This document shows, piece after piece, positions 17,279-25,894 of a stretch of 64,000 nt of DNA. Location of the stretch: assembly GCA_025462725.1 (NCBI GenBank), contig JAOAPE010000005.1, positions 186,001-250,000 of the forward strand, written 5' to 3'. Within the stretch, counting starts at the first letter, position 1. The number at the start of each line of letters is the position of its first letter. The position numbers and the translations under genes are program-made. Below the pieces are notes generated by a model that saw nothing but the letters and a program-made list of their open reading frames with translations, made no database searches and was not told the DNA's origin. This DNA is from Terriglobales bacterium. GTDB lineage: Bacteria > Acidobacteriota > Terriglobia > Terriglobales > Acidobacteriaceae.

Positions 17279-18250
17279 CTATCGGTCTACGTTCACCTTG
17301 TAATGCGCATAGCTCGCGCCCTTCACCACTACGCCACCGAACTTCACAACCACGTGCTGGTTCGCCAGCGATCCAGACAAGCCCAGTTGGAACACGCGTG
17401 GATTCGGATCCGTCAACCAGTGGTACTCGATCATCTCTTCAGACACGATGTACGCTGGCAACACTGCTGTTCCGCTGCCTGGCGTTCCGGTATATCCCAG
17501 TGTCCATTCCGGAATAAGCGGCAAGTCGCCTGCTTGTGTCGAGAGCGTTTTCACGCGGATACCTCCGGCAACTTCCGTCGTCGACAGCACTATGTTGAAT
17601 GCTGCCTTAAGTTCGCGGTCGATCAGGTCAAGCAGCACCGGATTCGCATAGATCGCCGAAGGACGCACCTCATACGAAGTATTCGCGACCATCTGTGCCA
17701 CAGTGGTCTTCAGTCCGTCGACGATGCTCTGTCCCACGCCGATCGTAGCTACGTTACCGCCGTCATTGATCTGTCCGGCAGCACCGTAGTACTGGCTCGT
17801 CGTCGGGGTGCTCAGCGACGTGTCCGTCCCGTTCCACAGTGCCTTGTCATGCGTTCGCAAGAGTCCCTCTACTGCGTCTGTCAGGTCTTTCGCTTGCAAG
17901 TAGGCGAACTGACTCTGCTGCGCGCCCACTTCCAGGTCGAACATGCTGTAGTTGATTTGCGAAACCAACGCCTTCAACGGCACGCTGCGCTCAACACGCG
18001 AAGGCGCTGCCACTGCTGGTGTGATGTTGCGCGGATCGACAAACGCGTTTGACGCCGATAGCGCCGCGATGTCCGTCTGCTCGAAGAACCGTGATGGATG
18101 CCCCGTTGCCGGCGACTGCTTGATGCGCTGCCCGAATATTCCCCGGCGTCGCACCAGGTCCGTGATCTCTGTTTGGTAACGGCTCACCTCTACTGCGCCC
18201 GGCCCCATGAAGTCCGCGGCAGCGGATAAGTCAATAAATTGTGCTGTCAT
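17279..18250 (-). CDS. Phage major capsid protein
   Basis: 323 residues from ATG 18250, which has AAAGGAC upstream; the frame is open to 18448 but that extension overlaps the purE leader. [64 protein letters not shown]... continues through a long segment with [25 protein letters not shown] and ends [38 protein letters not shown]. This resembles SU10/DUF5309-like and other HK97-fold coat proteins. The loop with alternating Gly/Ser and the C-terminal beta strands fit. Separated from the protease gene by the host purEK operon. Confidence 0.7.
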   Translation of the reverse strand: MTAQFIDLSAAADFMGPGAVEVSRYQTEITDLVRRRGIFGQRIKQSPATGHPSRFFEQTDIAALSASNAFVDPRNITPAVAAPSRVERSVPLKALVSQINYSMFDLEVGAQQSQFAYLQAKDLTDAVEGLLRTHDKALWNGTDTSLSTPTTSQYYGAAGQINDGGNVATIGVGQSIVDGLKTTVAQMVANTSYEVRPSAIYANPVLLDLIDRELKAAFNIVLSTTEVAGGIRVKTLSTQAGDLPLIPEWTLGYTGTPGSGTAVLPAYIVSEEMIEYHWLTDPNPRVFQLGLSGSLANQHVVVKFGGVVVKGASYAHYKVNVDR

Positions 18251-18427
18251 TTTGTCCTTTCGAAGTACTTCTTTTTTCGTGCTGCTGGCGTTCCATCCAG
18301 CTCCGCTGCTAGGCAGATCTCGTTTCAAAACTCCGCGCTCCTCCGCCAATTCCTCTGCGGGAAGCAAACTGTTGATAGAATCCTTTGTCAGAATCTTTCC
18401 GTGCTGGTGCTGTCCCGAGTGAGAAAA

Positions 18428-18955
18428 ATGCCAAAGAAGAAAGCTCAACGCGGCGAAAAGATTTCCGCTTCAAAAGCTCCCCTGGTGGGACTCATCATGG
18501 GCAGCAAAAGCGATCTCGAACATCTGCAACCCGCTATCGAGATCCTCCGCGAGTTCAACGTGCCCTTCGAATCGAAAGTCGTCTCAGCGCATCGCACGCC
18601 AGACTGGATGTTCAAATACGCTGAGTCCGCCGAATCTCGCGGCATTCAAGTCATCATCGCTGCTGCTGGTGGCGCGGCTCATCTCCCGGGCATGGTCGCC
18701 GCAAAAACAACATTGCCTGTCCTCGGCGTGCCCATCCCCGCCACTCAACTCAGCGGACTCGACTCTCTTCTCTCCATCGTTCAAATGCCCAAAGGAGTCC
18801 CCGTCGGCACGCTCGCCATCGGCAAACCGGGCGCCGCGAACGCCGCACTCCTCGCCACTTCGATACTTGCGCTGAATGACCCGGCTCTCCGCGACCGCCT
18901 CAAGGCCTGGCGGAACTCTCGCACTCAGGAAGTACTCCAACAGGAGCTCCCATAA
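18428..18955 (+). CDS. purE: N5-carboxyaminoimidazole ribonucleotide mutase PurE
   Basis: 175 residues. [86 protein letters not shown] contains the class I PurE active-site motifs GSxSD, SAHRTP and AGxxAHLPG. It rearranges N5-CAIR to CAIR in purine synthesis. A lysine-rich N-terminal extension ([17 protein letters not shown]) is unusual but short. Located on the plus strand in the midst of minus-strand phage genes; overlaps none of them once the capsid start at 18250 is accepted. The stop touches the purK ATG. Confidence 0.97.
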   Translation: MPKKKAQRGEKISASKAPLVGLIMGSKSDLEHLQPAIEILREFNVPFESKVVSAHRTPDWMFKYAESAESRGIQVIIAAAGGAAHLPGMVAAKTTLPVLGVPIPATQLSGLDSLLSIVQMPKGVPVGTLAIGKPGAANAALLATSILALNDPALRDRLKAWRNSRTQEVLQQELP

Positions 18956-20107
18956 ATGTCGGGTTCGAAATCAGTCATTCTTCCCGGCAGCACCATCGGC
19001 ATCCTCGGCGGAGGCCAACTCGGTCGCATGACCGCCATGGCTGCCCGTTCTCTCGGATACCGTGTTCAAGTCCTCGACCCCGATCCCTCATGCCCCGCGC
19101 GTTTCGTAGTCGATAGCTGCTTCGCTGCATCACTCGATGACGCAGAAGCCGCTGCCGATCTCGCTCGTGGTTGCGACGTCGTGACCATCGAGATCGAAAA
19201 AGTAGGACTGGCCGCCATGCGCGCCGCCGCCGAACACGCGCCCATTCGTCCCGACTTCCGCGTCCTTGAGATCATTCAGCATCGCGCTCGCCAAAAAGAA
19301 TGGCTCGACACGCATGGACTTCCCATCGGCCCATATCGCGTCGTCCGCACCGCCGCCGAACTCGAACATGCCGCCGCGGAAATTTGTGCGAGGGGAGACT
19401 GCTTCGTCAAAGCCGCTGAAGGCGGATACGATGGACGCGGACAGGCCGTCCTCCACACTCCCACCGACGCGCACAAAGCCTGGCTTTACCTCGGCGCGGA
19501 AGTTTGCGTTGTCGAAAAGGCCATTGACATCGCTCAAGAAATCTCAGTTCTCGCCGCTCGTAATCCAAATGGCGAAATCTCCATCTTTCCGCCCGCGCTC
19601 AATCACCATGAGAAGCGCATCCTCGATTGGTCCGTCATTCCCGCGCCCATTTCGCATTCACTCGCGGAACAAGCCACATCGCTAACACGGCACATCGCCG
19701 AATCGCTCAACATAGTCGGACTCATCACCGTCGAGATGTTCGTGCAAAAAAATGGCGAGCTCTTTATTAACGAGCTCGCCCCCCGCCCCCACAACAGCTA
19801 TCACTCGTCAGAGCGCGGATGCGCCACCAGTCAATTCGAGCAAGCCGTCCGCGCCGTCTGCAATCTTCCGCTCGGTTCAGTCGACGTTCTCAAACCCGCC
19901 GCCATTATTAATCTGCTCGGCGATGTCTGGCTCAAGCACCAGCACCCGAAGTTTGACGCCGCCCTCTCCGTCCCTGGCGTTCGCCTTCATTTATACGAAA
20001 AACAAGTTCCCAAGCCCGGCCGCAAAATGGGACACCTCTCCGCAGTGGCCGACACCCCCGAAGAAGCGGTCGCCCGCGTCCAAGAAGCCAAAGCCCTTCT
20101 GGATTAA
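18956..20107 (+). CDS. purK: N5-carboxyaminoimidazole ribonucleotide synthase PurK
   Basis: 383 residues beginning right after the purE stop (TAAATG). ATP-grasp enzyme: ILGGGQLGRMTAMAARSLGYRVQVLDPDPSCPA nucleotide-binding start, QEWLD-type QKEWLDTHGLPIGPY, FVKAAEGGYDGRGQAVL lysine-bearing loop, and the metal site ELFINELAPRPHNSYHSSERGCATSQFEQAVRAV. It converts AIR, bicarbonate and ATP to N5-CAIR, the substrate of PurE. The gene reads through intact with no sign of decay, unlike phage genes either side, and is 48 bp from the convergent protease gene. Confidence 0.97.
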   Translation: MSGSKSVILPGSTIGILGGGQLGRMTAMAARSLGYRVQVLDPDPSCPARFVVDSCFAASLDDAEAAADLARGCDVVTIEIEKVGLAAMRAAAEHAPIRPDFRVLEIIQHRARQKEWLDTHGLPIGPYRVVRTAAELEHAAAEICARGDCFVKAAEGGYDGRGQAVLHTPTDAHKAWLYLGAEVCVVEKAIDIAQEISVLAARNPNGEISIFPPALNHHEKRILDWSVIPAPISHSLAEQATSLTRHIAESLNIVGLITVEMFVQKNGELFINELAPRPHNSYHSSERGCATSQFEQAVRAVCNLPLGSVDVLKPAAIINLLGDVWLKHQHPKFDAALSVPGVRLHLYEKQVPKPGRKMGHLSAVADTPEEAVARVQEAKALLD

Positions 20108-20155
20108 GCCTCTCGCCTTATCCGTCTTTGATCCGCGGTTAAAAATGCGTTCGAC

Positions 20156-21100
20156 TTACCCGATCAATCCCGCCCGCGCCATCTGCGCCTTCACTGCGAT
20201 CCTCTGCTCAATACTGAGTGGTGACATCGCTGCATCCAGCGCCGCAGCGTCCATCGCATCGCCCACTTCGACACCGCTCTTCGCCAGCAATGCCGTGACG
20301 ATAGGTGGCAGCGTCTTGCGCGTGCTCACTGCGGCCCCCGCCTGCAACTTCTCACGAAGCTCCGTATTTGCGGACTCCAACTCAGCGACCTTCGCCCGCA
20401 GCACCGCCGACTCACTCTCGTCCTCTTCCACCGCTGCCACAATGCGCTCCACCTTTGCGCTCAGGTCTTCATGCTGCGCGTTCAATCGCGCGATGCTCTC
20501 GCTCAAAGCCTCTGCCGCGCTCGCCATTCGCTGCGTCACATTTGCAAGTTCCTTACTCTGCTCCTGGTTCATCGTCGGTCCTCTCCATTTTTTGTTCGTC
20601 AAATCTTCTGTATCCAATTCGATCCATGTGCTTCCGTACGCCGCCTTGCCCTTCAACAGGATTGCCGCGCCTGTGAACGTCACCTCATCCAGCATCCACA
20701 CCGGACTGCGCACATCTCGCACTCGCGCATCCGCCAATTCGTACGACATACCCAATCGTTCGCGGCTCCCTCGCATCTCTTTCGTCAATTCCGGAAAATC
20801 CCGCCCGAAGATGTAGCCGCTTACCAGCAGCTCTTTTCCTTCAATTTCCGCGCTGGTGATGATTCCCACCTTCCGTTTAGCATCATGCCCGTCGAGTGAC
20901 GGCGTGTAATCGAGCGCCATTCCGATCAGCGACGGCAATGCCGCATTCGCCGCATCTCTCGTCAGCATTACCCTATGTCCTCGCGCTCCCGCCGGCGCAC
21001 GATCGCTGCTCACATCCACCGTGCTGAGCACTCCGCGAAACCCAATTCGATTCGGATGCGGAGCCCGCGGCATCTCCACTGCTAACGCTCGTAATTCCAA
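20156..21100 (-). CDS. Prohead protease fused to a coiled-coil scaffold domain
   Basis: 314 residues. Residues about 10-165 look like an HK97-type (S78) prohead protease: LDYTPSLDGHDAKRKVGIITSAEIEGKELLVSGYIF with candidate catalytic His, and RERLGMSYELADARV with candidate Ser. Residues about 175-260 are a long coiled coil (NQEQSKELANVTQRMASAAEALSESIARLNAQHEDLSAKVERIVAAVEEDESESAVLRAKVAELESANTELREKL) typical of scaffold. The C terminus resembles other such proteins (AMSPLSIEQRIAVKAQMARAGLIG). Cleavage between the two parts would release scaffold. Normally this gene directly precedes the capsid gene; here purEK separates them. Confidence 0.75.
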   Translation of the reverse strand: MELRALAVEMPRAPHPNRIGFRGVLSTVDVSSDRAPAGARGHRVMLTRDAANAALPSLIGMALDYTPSLDGHDAKRKVGIITSAEIEGKELLVSGYIFGRDFPELTKEMRGSRERLGMSYELADARVRDVRSPVWMLDEVTFTGAAILLKGKAAYGSTWIELDTEDLTNKKWRGPTMNQEQSKELANVTQRMASAAEALSESIARLNAQHEDLSAKVERIVAAVEEDESESAVLRAKVAELESANTELREKLQAGAAVSTRKTLPPIVTALLAKSGVEVGDAMDAAALDAAMSPLSIEQRIAVKAQMARAGLIG

Positions 21101-21189
21101 TTTGCCTCTCCTGTGTTTTATGTTTCTTCTTCGCGCTCTATCCGCATTTGTCTGACTTCATCAGCGGCTGAAGTCTGTGCTTTTCCTGA

Positions 21190-22374
21190 CTACTGACTAC
21201 TAACTACTGACCTTTCCGGCAACCCGCGCATCCTCCGCACTTCATTCACCGTTAGCACGTTATTGCGCAGGAGGATCTCCTGAATCTCCGCCTCTTCACG
21301 CTCGTCGCGCGCGTCCACATCGGTGAACACAAATTCCAAGTCACTCCATCCGAGTTTCTTCCCGATGGCGTCCCTGGTAATGTGCTCCGCGAACAATCTT
21401 GCAGTCGGCACCACCGCATTTCGGAATGCCATCTGCGTCGCGATGTCAGCAGTCGACCGGTTCACATCGTGCTCCACTCCCAACGAGAACGGTGGCAGAT
21501 CGAACGCATCCGCGATGATGCGGAGCAGGAACTCCTGCCAACCCAATCGCAGGTCCGCGTCTGTCCCACCCGCAAACCGCAGCACCTCTGGCTTCTTCTC
21601 AACAGAGAGGATCGGCACTCTCCCTGTTCCTTCGATATCGTCCTGCCACCACCGGATCAGCCGCTCGTGATGCGTTGGCGTGAGGTCCTGTAACCACAAC
21701 GCGTACTGCACCACCGAGTTGCTAGCCAGTCGCGCCGCATAACGATGCGCTCCCAGAAACGCATTGATCGTCTCGAACGCCACCTCGAGTTTTCCTAACC
21801 CGAACGGTGTGTGAGTCCGCGGATTCAACCGGATGTACATCAGCTCATCGTCATTCAGTGGGATACTCGCATCCTTCCCCACGCGCCCGGTGCTTTGCGC
21901 ATAGCGCACCGAATCAGGACGCCCATCCCAATCGCCGCGCATTCTTATCGTCGCCCCATCCACCGGCCACAGTTCCAGCGGACGCGCATCGTCCCCCGAC
22001 AACTGCACCTCCACCGCGCCGAAGCCGCCAACAATCACATCCTCCAGCACCTGCTCAGCCATCGAGCGGAAACTGTCATCACTGTTCGGACTATCCAGGT
22101 TGTCCGTCAGGATTCGCACCCGCCTCTCGCCATCCACCAGTTCCGCGAGATTGCGCCCGTTCTTCGGTTGCACTCGCCAGCGCATACAGGCGATCCGGTC
22201 CTTGATCGTGTTGATCGCCTTTCTCGCCACCGGAGTCTCCGCAAATCTCCGCAGGTTAGCCGGTGTAGACTTCGGCATCGCATCGCTCCGGCCCGAATAC
22301 GTCAGCGCCGACGGCAACAACCCATTTGTCGTCCGCCTCTTCCGTTCCCCGCCACTCGCGCCGACAGTTCTCAT
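21190..22374 (-). CDS. Phage portal protein (HK97 family)
   Basis: About 394 residues from ATG 22374 (AAGG upstream). The frame is open to 22461, but that extension would translate straight through an intrinsic terminator, so the later start is preferred. MRTVGASGGERKRRTT...TPANLRRFAETPVARKAINTIKDRIACMRWRV is the portal N-terminal wing; FGLGKLEVAFETINAFLGAHRYAARLASNSVVQYALWL is the central stem-helix region; QEFLLRIIADAFDLPPFSLGVEHDVNRSTADIATQMAFRNAVVPTARLFAEHI is the characteristic clip-adjacent helix. The last residues (RSVVSSQ) are encoded by a dispersed TGACTAC repeat that provides the TAG stop. Confidence 0.85.
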   Translation of the reverse strand: MRTVGASGGERKRRTTNGLLPSALTYSGRSDAMPKSTPANLRRFAETPVARKAINTIKDRIACMRWRVQPKNGRNLAELVDGERRVRILTDNLDSPNSDDSFRSMAEQVLEDVIVGGFGAVEVQLSGDDARPLELWPVDGATIRMRGDWDGRPDSVRYAQSTGRVGKDASIPLNDDELMYIRLNPRTHTPFGLGKLEVAFETINAFLGAHRYAARLASNSVVQYALWLQDLTPTHHERLIRWWQDDIEGTGRVPILSVEKKPEVLRFAGGTDADLRLGWQEFLLRIIADAFDLPPFSLGVEHDVNRSTADIATQMAFRNAVVPTARLFAEHITRDAIGKKLGWSDLEFVFTDVDARDEREEAEIQEILLRNNVLTVNEVRRMRGLPERSVVSSQ

Positions 22375-22390
22375 CGCCTTCACTGCATCA

Positions 22391-22438
22391 ATAAAAAAGG
22401 CAGGCACCTTAGTGCCTGCCGCACGGTGCAATGCACCG
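22391..22438 (-). terminator. Double-hairpin terminator ending the DUF3037/HipA-like unit
   Basis: On the minus strand a CGGTGCA/TGCACCG hairpin (22424-22438) is followed by GGCAGGCAC/GTGCCTGCC (22399-22420) and then TTTTTTATT. The stem and U-tract are strong. It lies between the DUF3037 stop (22554) and the preferred portal start (22374), isolating the cargo pair from portal transcription. Confidence 0.85.
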
Positions 22439-22553
22439 CGAACAGCCTCTTTAATTTTCATAATTGTTTTTGCGTTTCCGAACTACGAACTAAAAATTAC
22501 GACCTACTGCTTCACATTTGAACTACATACTGACCACTAGCCACTATCCACTG

Positions 22554-23378
22554 CTACAGCCGCATCTCCCGCCGCGCTGCTTCCGCGATTCTCCCCATCT
22601 CCGCAATGCTCGCCATCTTGATCGAACTCTTCTCCAGCGTCTCTATCGCAAATCCGATCTGCTCATCCGCGCGATCCAATTTGTCTTCCAGGATTGCCGT
22701 CAACTCCGCCTTTGCATTGTCCTTCCGCAAGATTCCCTCGCGCAGCAGCGGATAGCTATACGCCAGCACCTTTGCCGAATCCACATCCGTCTCCAGCGAC
22801 ACCGCATGGAATAGCATTAACACTCCATTCGGCTGGTATCCGCAATCAATCTTCAGCGGATCACCCGTCCCCGTGTAATCACTGGCTTTGATCTTCTTCG
22901 GCATCAGGTCCCACACGCCCTCTTGTTGGAACGCCTCCCTCATCCGCGACAATATCCTCGTCCTCGCGCCGGCATCGCGTGCCCGCTTCTCTCTGCGGCT
23001 TGACTCCAGATACATCTTCGCCAGGCTCTCGATTTCTTCTTGCGGACTCTCCGTCAAACACGCCTTCGTCCCCGATACCTGCACCAGGTTCGAGAACGAA
23101 TCATCCAGTTTCTTCAGGATGATCTCGCGCCTTCCATCAGACGACGCAAGCTGCTCGCGAATCTCCGCCTCCATCGCCTCCAGCATTTCGATGTCTGCCG
23201 CCGGATCCACGCATCGCACGCGCGACCAGTCTTTCGTCAGGCGCAGGTCCGCATAGGAACCCGGAGCACCGCCAACACTCGGCCCCATCAGCACCACGCC
23301 GATATTGACGAACTCGTCCTTCACCTCGTCAGGAACATATCGCAGCAGGAAAAACTCGCATTGTTTCAACTCAGCCAT
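22554..23378 (-). CDS. DUF3037 domain protein
   Basis: 274 residues: MAELKQCEFFLLRYVPDEVKDEFVNIGVVLMGP is the DUF3037 signature (a short strand-helix start with VRYVPDxxRxExVNIGVVL), followed by ADLRLTKDWSRVRCVDP. It then continues as a helical domain to the basic C terminus. No catalytic motif is evident. DUF3037 genes often accompany HipA-like kinase genes, as here, 9 bp upstream. Function is undescribed to my knowledge; possible regulator, substrate or antitoxin-like partner of the kinase. Confidence 0.8.
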   Translation of the reverse strand: MAELKQCEFFLLRYVPDEVKDEFVNIGVVLMGPSVGGAPGSYADLRLTKDWSRVRCVDPAADIEMLEAMEAEIREQLASSDGRREIILKKLDDSFSNLVQVSGTKACLTESPQEEIESLAKMYLESSRREKRARDAGARTRILSRMREAFQQEGVWDLMPKKIKASDYTGTGDPLKIDCGYQPNGVLMLFHAVSLETDVDSAKVLAYSYPLLREGILRKDNAKAELTAILEDKLDRADEQIGFAIETLEKSSIKMASIAEMGRIAEAARREMRL

Positions 23379-23387
23379 CTTCTTCGA

Positions 23388-24221
23388 CTACATCACCGCG
23401 ACTTTCGCTTCGCTCCACTTCGGAAACGGCTCGCGTGACGACGCCCTAAACGCCGCAATTAACTCTCGCACCCGTCCCCGGCGCTTCACCAACTGCTCTA
23501 TCAATTTCTCCAACTCCTGCCAGTCTCCGTACCACTCCGGCGGGATCCCGTCCGCGCAATCGCCGATCGCCTCCGGTGTCATCGCCTCGATCCGCGACAA
23601 CCACGGCTCGAATGACTCCCACCCGCTGATCTCGCGATACACCTCATTCCGCGCATACACCCCGCGCAGCGGAGAATCCGGAAATGACCACTCTCCCGCA
23701 TTAAAACAATACCCTTGGTCGATAAATGTCGCTGTGTACTTCCGCTCGCGCACCTTCTTCCAGAACACCGCCTGCCGTCCGTTCGAGTTGCAAGTCCACT
23801 TGTCGATGCACAGCATCCCCGCGAAATCCTTTATGTTACGCACGCGTTCCATCATCGACTCTGGCAGATAATCGAACACCTGCCCTTCCAGCGGGTCCAC
23901 AACGAACCTCGCCCCAAACTGATGCCCTGCTTTGCACGCCGGACTTCGCTCCCCACTCCCGCCGCCTAACTGCATCCTCAACTCCGGCGTGTGCGACACC
24001 AACCACTCGCTCACCTCCACGACCTTCGTCGCCGGCACCGGCAGCTTGATTGCCTCCGCCAACCTTGTAGCTAGCAATTCATTCGCCAGAACCCGCAGAT
24101 GCTGCGGATTGTTTTGGAACTTCACCACATAAAAGTGCCCATCATCACACCGCATCAGGTGTGATTGCGCTCCGCCACGCATTCTGCGCACATGCTGTAC
24201 CGCCTTGATCGATCCCGTCAA
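23388..24221 (-). CDS. HipA-like kinase domain protein (HipA_2 type)
   Basis: 277 residues from a TTG start at 24221 (no in-frame ATG earlier). VQHVRRMRGGAQSHLMRCDDGHFYVVKFQNNPQHLRVLANELLATRLAEAIKLPVPATKVVEVSE has the kinase N-lobe, with a Gly-rich loop, an ATP-binding Lys in VVKF, and the NE of the NELLA motif. MLCIDKWTCNSNGRQAVFWKKVRERKYTATFIDQGYCFNAGEW supplies the catalytic-loop Asp (CIDKWTCNSNGRQ) and a metal-binding Asp (FIDQG). The C-terminal helical part has VYREISGWESFEPWLSRIEAMTPEAIGDCADGIPPEWYG. HipA_2 proteins lack the usual HipA N-terminal subdomain. Adjacent to DUF3037 and inserted between terminase and portal: a probable two-gene cargo module. Confidence 0.8.
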   Translation of the reverse strand: MTGSIKAVQHVRRMRGGAQSHLMRCDDGHFYVVKFQNNPQHLRVLANELLATRLAEAIKLPVPATKVVEVSEWLVSHTPELRMQLGGGSGERSPACKAGHQFGARFVVDPLEGQVFDYLPESMMERVRNIKDFAGMLCIDKWTCNSNGRQAVFWKKVRERKYTATFIDQGYCFNAGEWSFPDSPLRGVYARNEVYREISGWESFEPWLSRIEAMTPEAIGDCADGIPPEWYGDWQELEKLIEQLVKRRGRVRELIAAFRASSREPFPKWSEAKVAVM

Positions 24222-24331
24222 CGTCGCGCCCCGTAAAATCTGGTCTGGATTAGCCGCGTTATCTTACACAAATGGGAACCGTTCCGTTCCACTTTGAACA
24301 ATTGTCCGGATTTCGGAAATTCTCGCGTTTC

Positions 24332-25860
24332 TCACACTCTCGTCGACAATGAAGCAAAACTTGCGGCAGTTTCCCACTTCGTTCCCATCTCCAACTCCCG
24401 CACCTTCAACGCGACGCCCATCGCCATCACCCGGTCGTCGAAAGCTCCCGCTGCCGCCCTTCCATTTCCGTTCTTACCGTTGACGAACGTCGTCATCTCC
24501 CGCAACAGATTTATCCCGTTAAAGAGATTCGGATTCCGCCACTGATACCACCGCGACAATCTCCTTGCGCGAACCCGAAGTCGTTAGCAGTCCCTCTCTT
24601 CCATTGTGCGAGAAGATCGCCCCAGAGGACATGCTCCGCAAGTGCACAATCACTTCACCGCCCTGGTTGTTCCTCTCCACTGCCAGCAGCGCAGGTTGGT
24701 ACTCCTCCGCCAATTTCGCAACCTTTCGCGCCAACTCCAGCGGACTCAAGTGCCCATGCAATTCCGCGCACTGCATTCCGCTCTTCCTGTCGATCACTTG
24801 CGCGCACGCATAATCGCCATCCGATCCTCCGCCTGCCGAATCCACGCCAATGATGTACTCCCGCCCTTCCCGCGGCGGCACAAAGATCGTCACATCGTGT
24901 CGCATCGTTGCGGCTTCCACGCCCGGCAGTGCTAGCTCCAGCATCCGCTTGTCGATCGCGTCCACATCGAAGTGGCAATCTCCAGAGCGCAGAAAACAAC
25001 TCTCCGCATCTTCCGCGTACTCTTGCTTTGCCAGCACTCCGAAATTCGCCCGAATCTCTCTCCGATACGCGATCTGCCCGTCCGTTAATCCATGCCGCTC
25101 CTTGAGCTCGCTTTCTTCCTCCGTCAGGTCATCGAGCGATTTCGCATCCCTCGCGTTGTACAACGGTTCCCACCACCACGGGAAAAAATGCTGTAGGGAC
25201 TTCGTCTCTCCCGCGCGTTGCCACTCGCTGTAGAAGCATCCCACCGCGCCTCGCGGAGTCGATTCCAACACCACGCACCCGTTCGGCGGGACCGCAGCCC
25301 TCAAATGACGCCAGCGTCCCTTCCGCGTCGTGCGGCCAGCGGGCCACTTCAGAACCATGCAGGTTCTGAATAGTGAGCCCGCGGCCGGCATCCGGGTCCG
25401 CCGCCGTCTCCACCCGATACTCACTATCGAGCTCCGGAAACACAAGCTGGCGGACATTCGCGCGCGACGTTCGCAGCGCGCCCGTGCGCAACCGCTTCGG
25501 CAGGTTCTCCCAGAAGCGGTGCACGATCCTGAAAATCTCTTCCGCGGACGCCTGGTCGTGTGCCACCAACACCGTCAGCGCCCCCCGCTTGGTGATCGTC
25601 GCGATAAAGAACCGCGCCGCCACCCATGTCGTGATTCCCATCTGTCGTGCCTTCAGCACGATGTTCTTCGCCCTGAATCTCCTCGCGAACTCTCGTTGCA
25701 CGCGATTGGGATGCAACCGTACCAGCCGTCCCTCTTTATCCCTGATTCTCAGCAATGCCGGTATGAGCCGCCACATCCCCACTGCATCGGCAAACTTCAT
25801 CAAAACTCGAAGATCTCGTTGCGCTCTACTTCTTCCGATTCCTTGCTTCTCTCCCTGCAA
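24332..25860 (-). pseudogene. Terminase large subunit, broken by two +1 frameshifts
   Basis: Three overlapping frames join into one protein. Frame 1 from ATG 25860 carries the Walker-A-like KARQMGITTWVAARFF, HDQASAEEIFRIVHRFWENLP and DPDAGRGLTIQNLHGSEVARWPHDAEGTLAS. Frame 2 (from about 25303) continues LRAAVPPNGCVVLESTPRGAVGCFYSEW (coupling motif) and the nuclease strand EYIIGVDSAGGGSDGDYACAQVIDR, then AVERNNQGGEVIVHL. Frame 3 (from about 24540) ends NLFNGINLLREMTTFVNGKNGNGRAAAGAFDDRVMAMGVALKV, with the last catalytic Asp. Each junction needs one base removed, near TTT at 25303-25305 and near 24521-24545. Otherwise the protein is complete, about 500 residues. Either the gene is dying or both indels are sequence errors; no long intact gene elsewhere in the window shows such breaks. 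Confidence 0.8.
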
Positions 25861-25894
25861 TCGATCGCCCCATTCAGTCCCATTCGTTGCGCGA

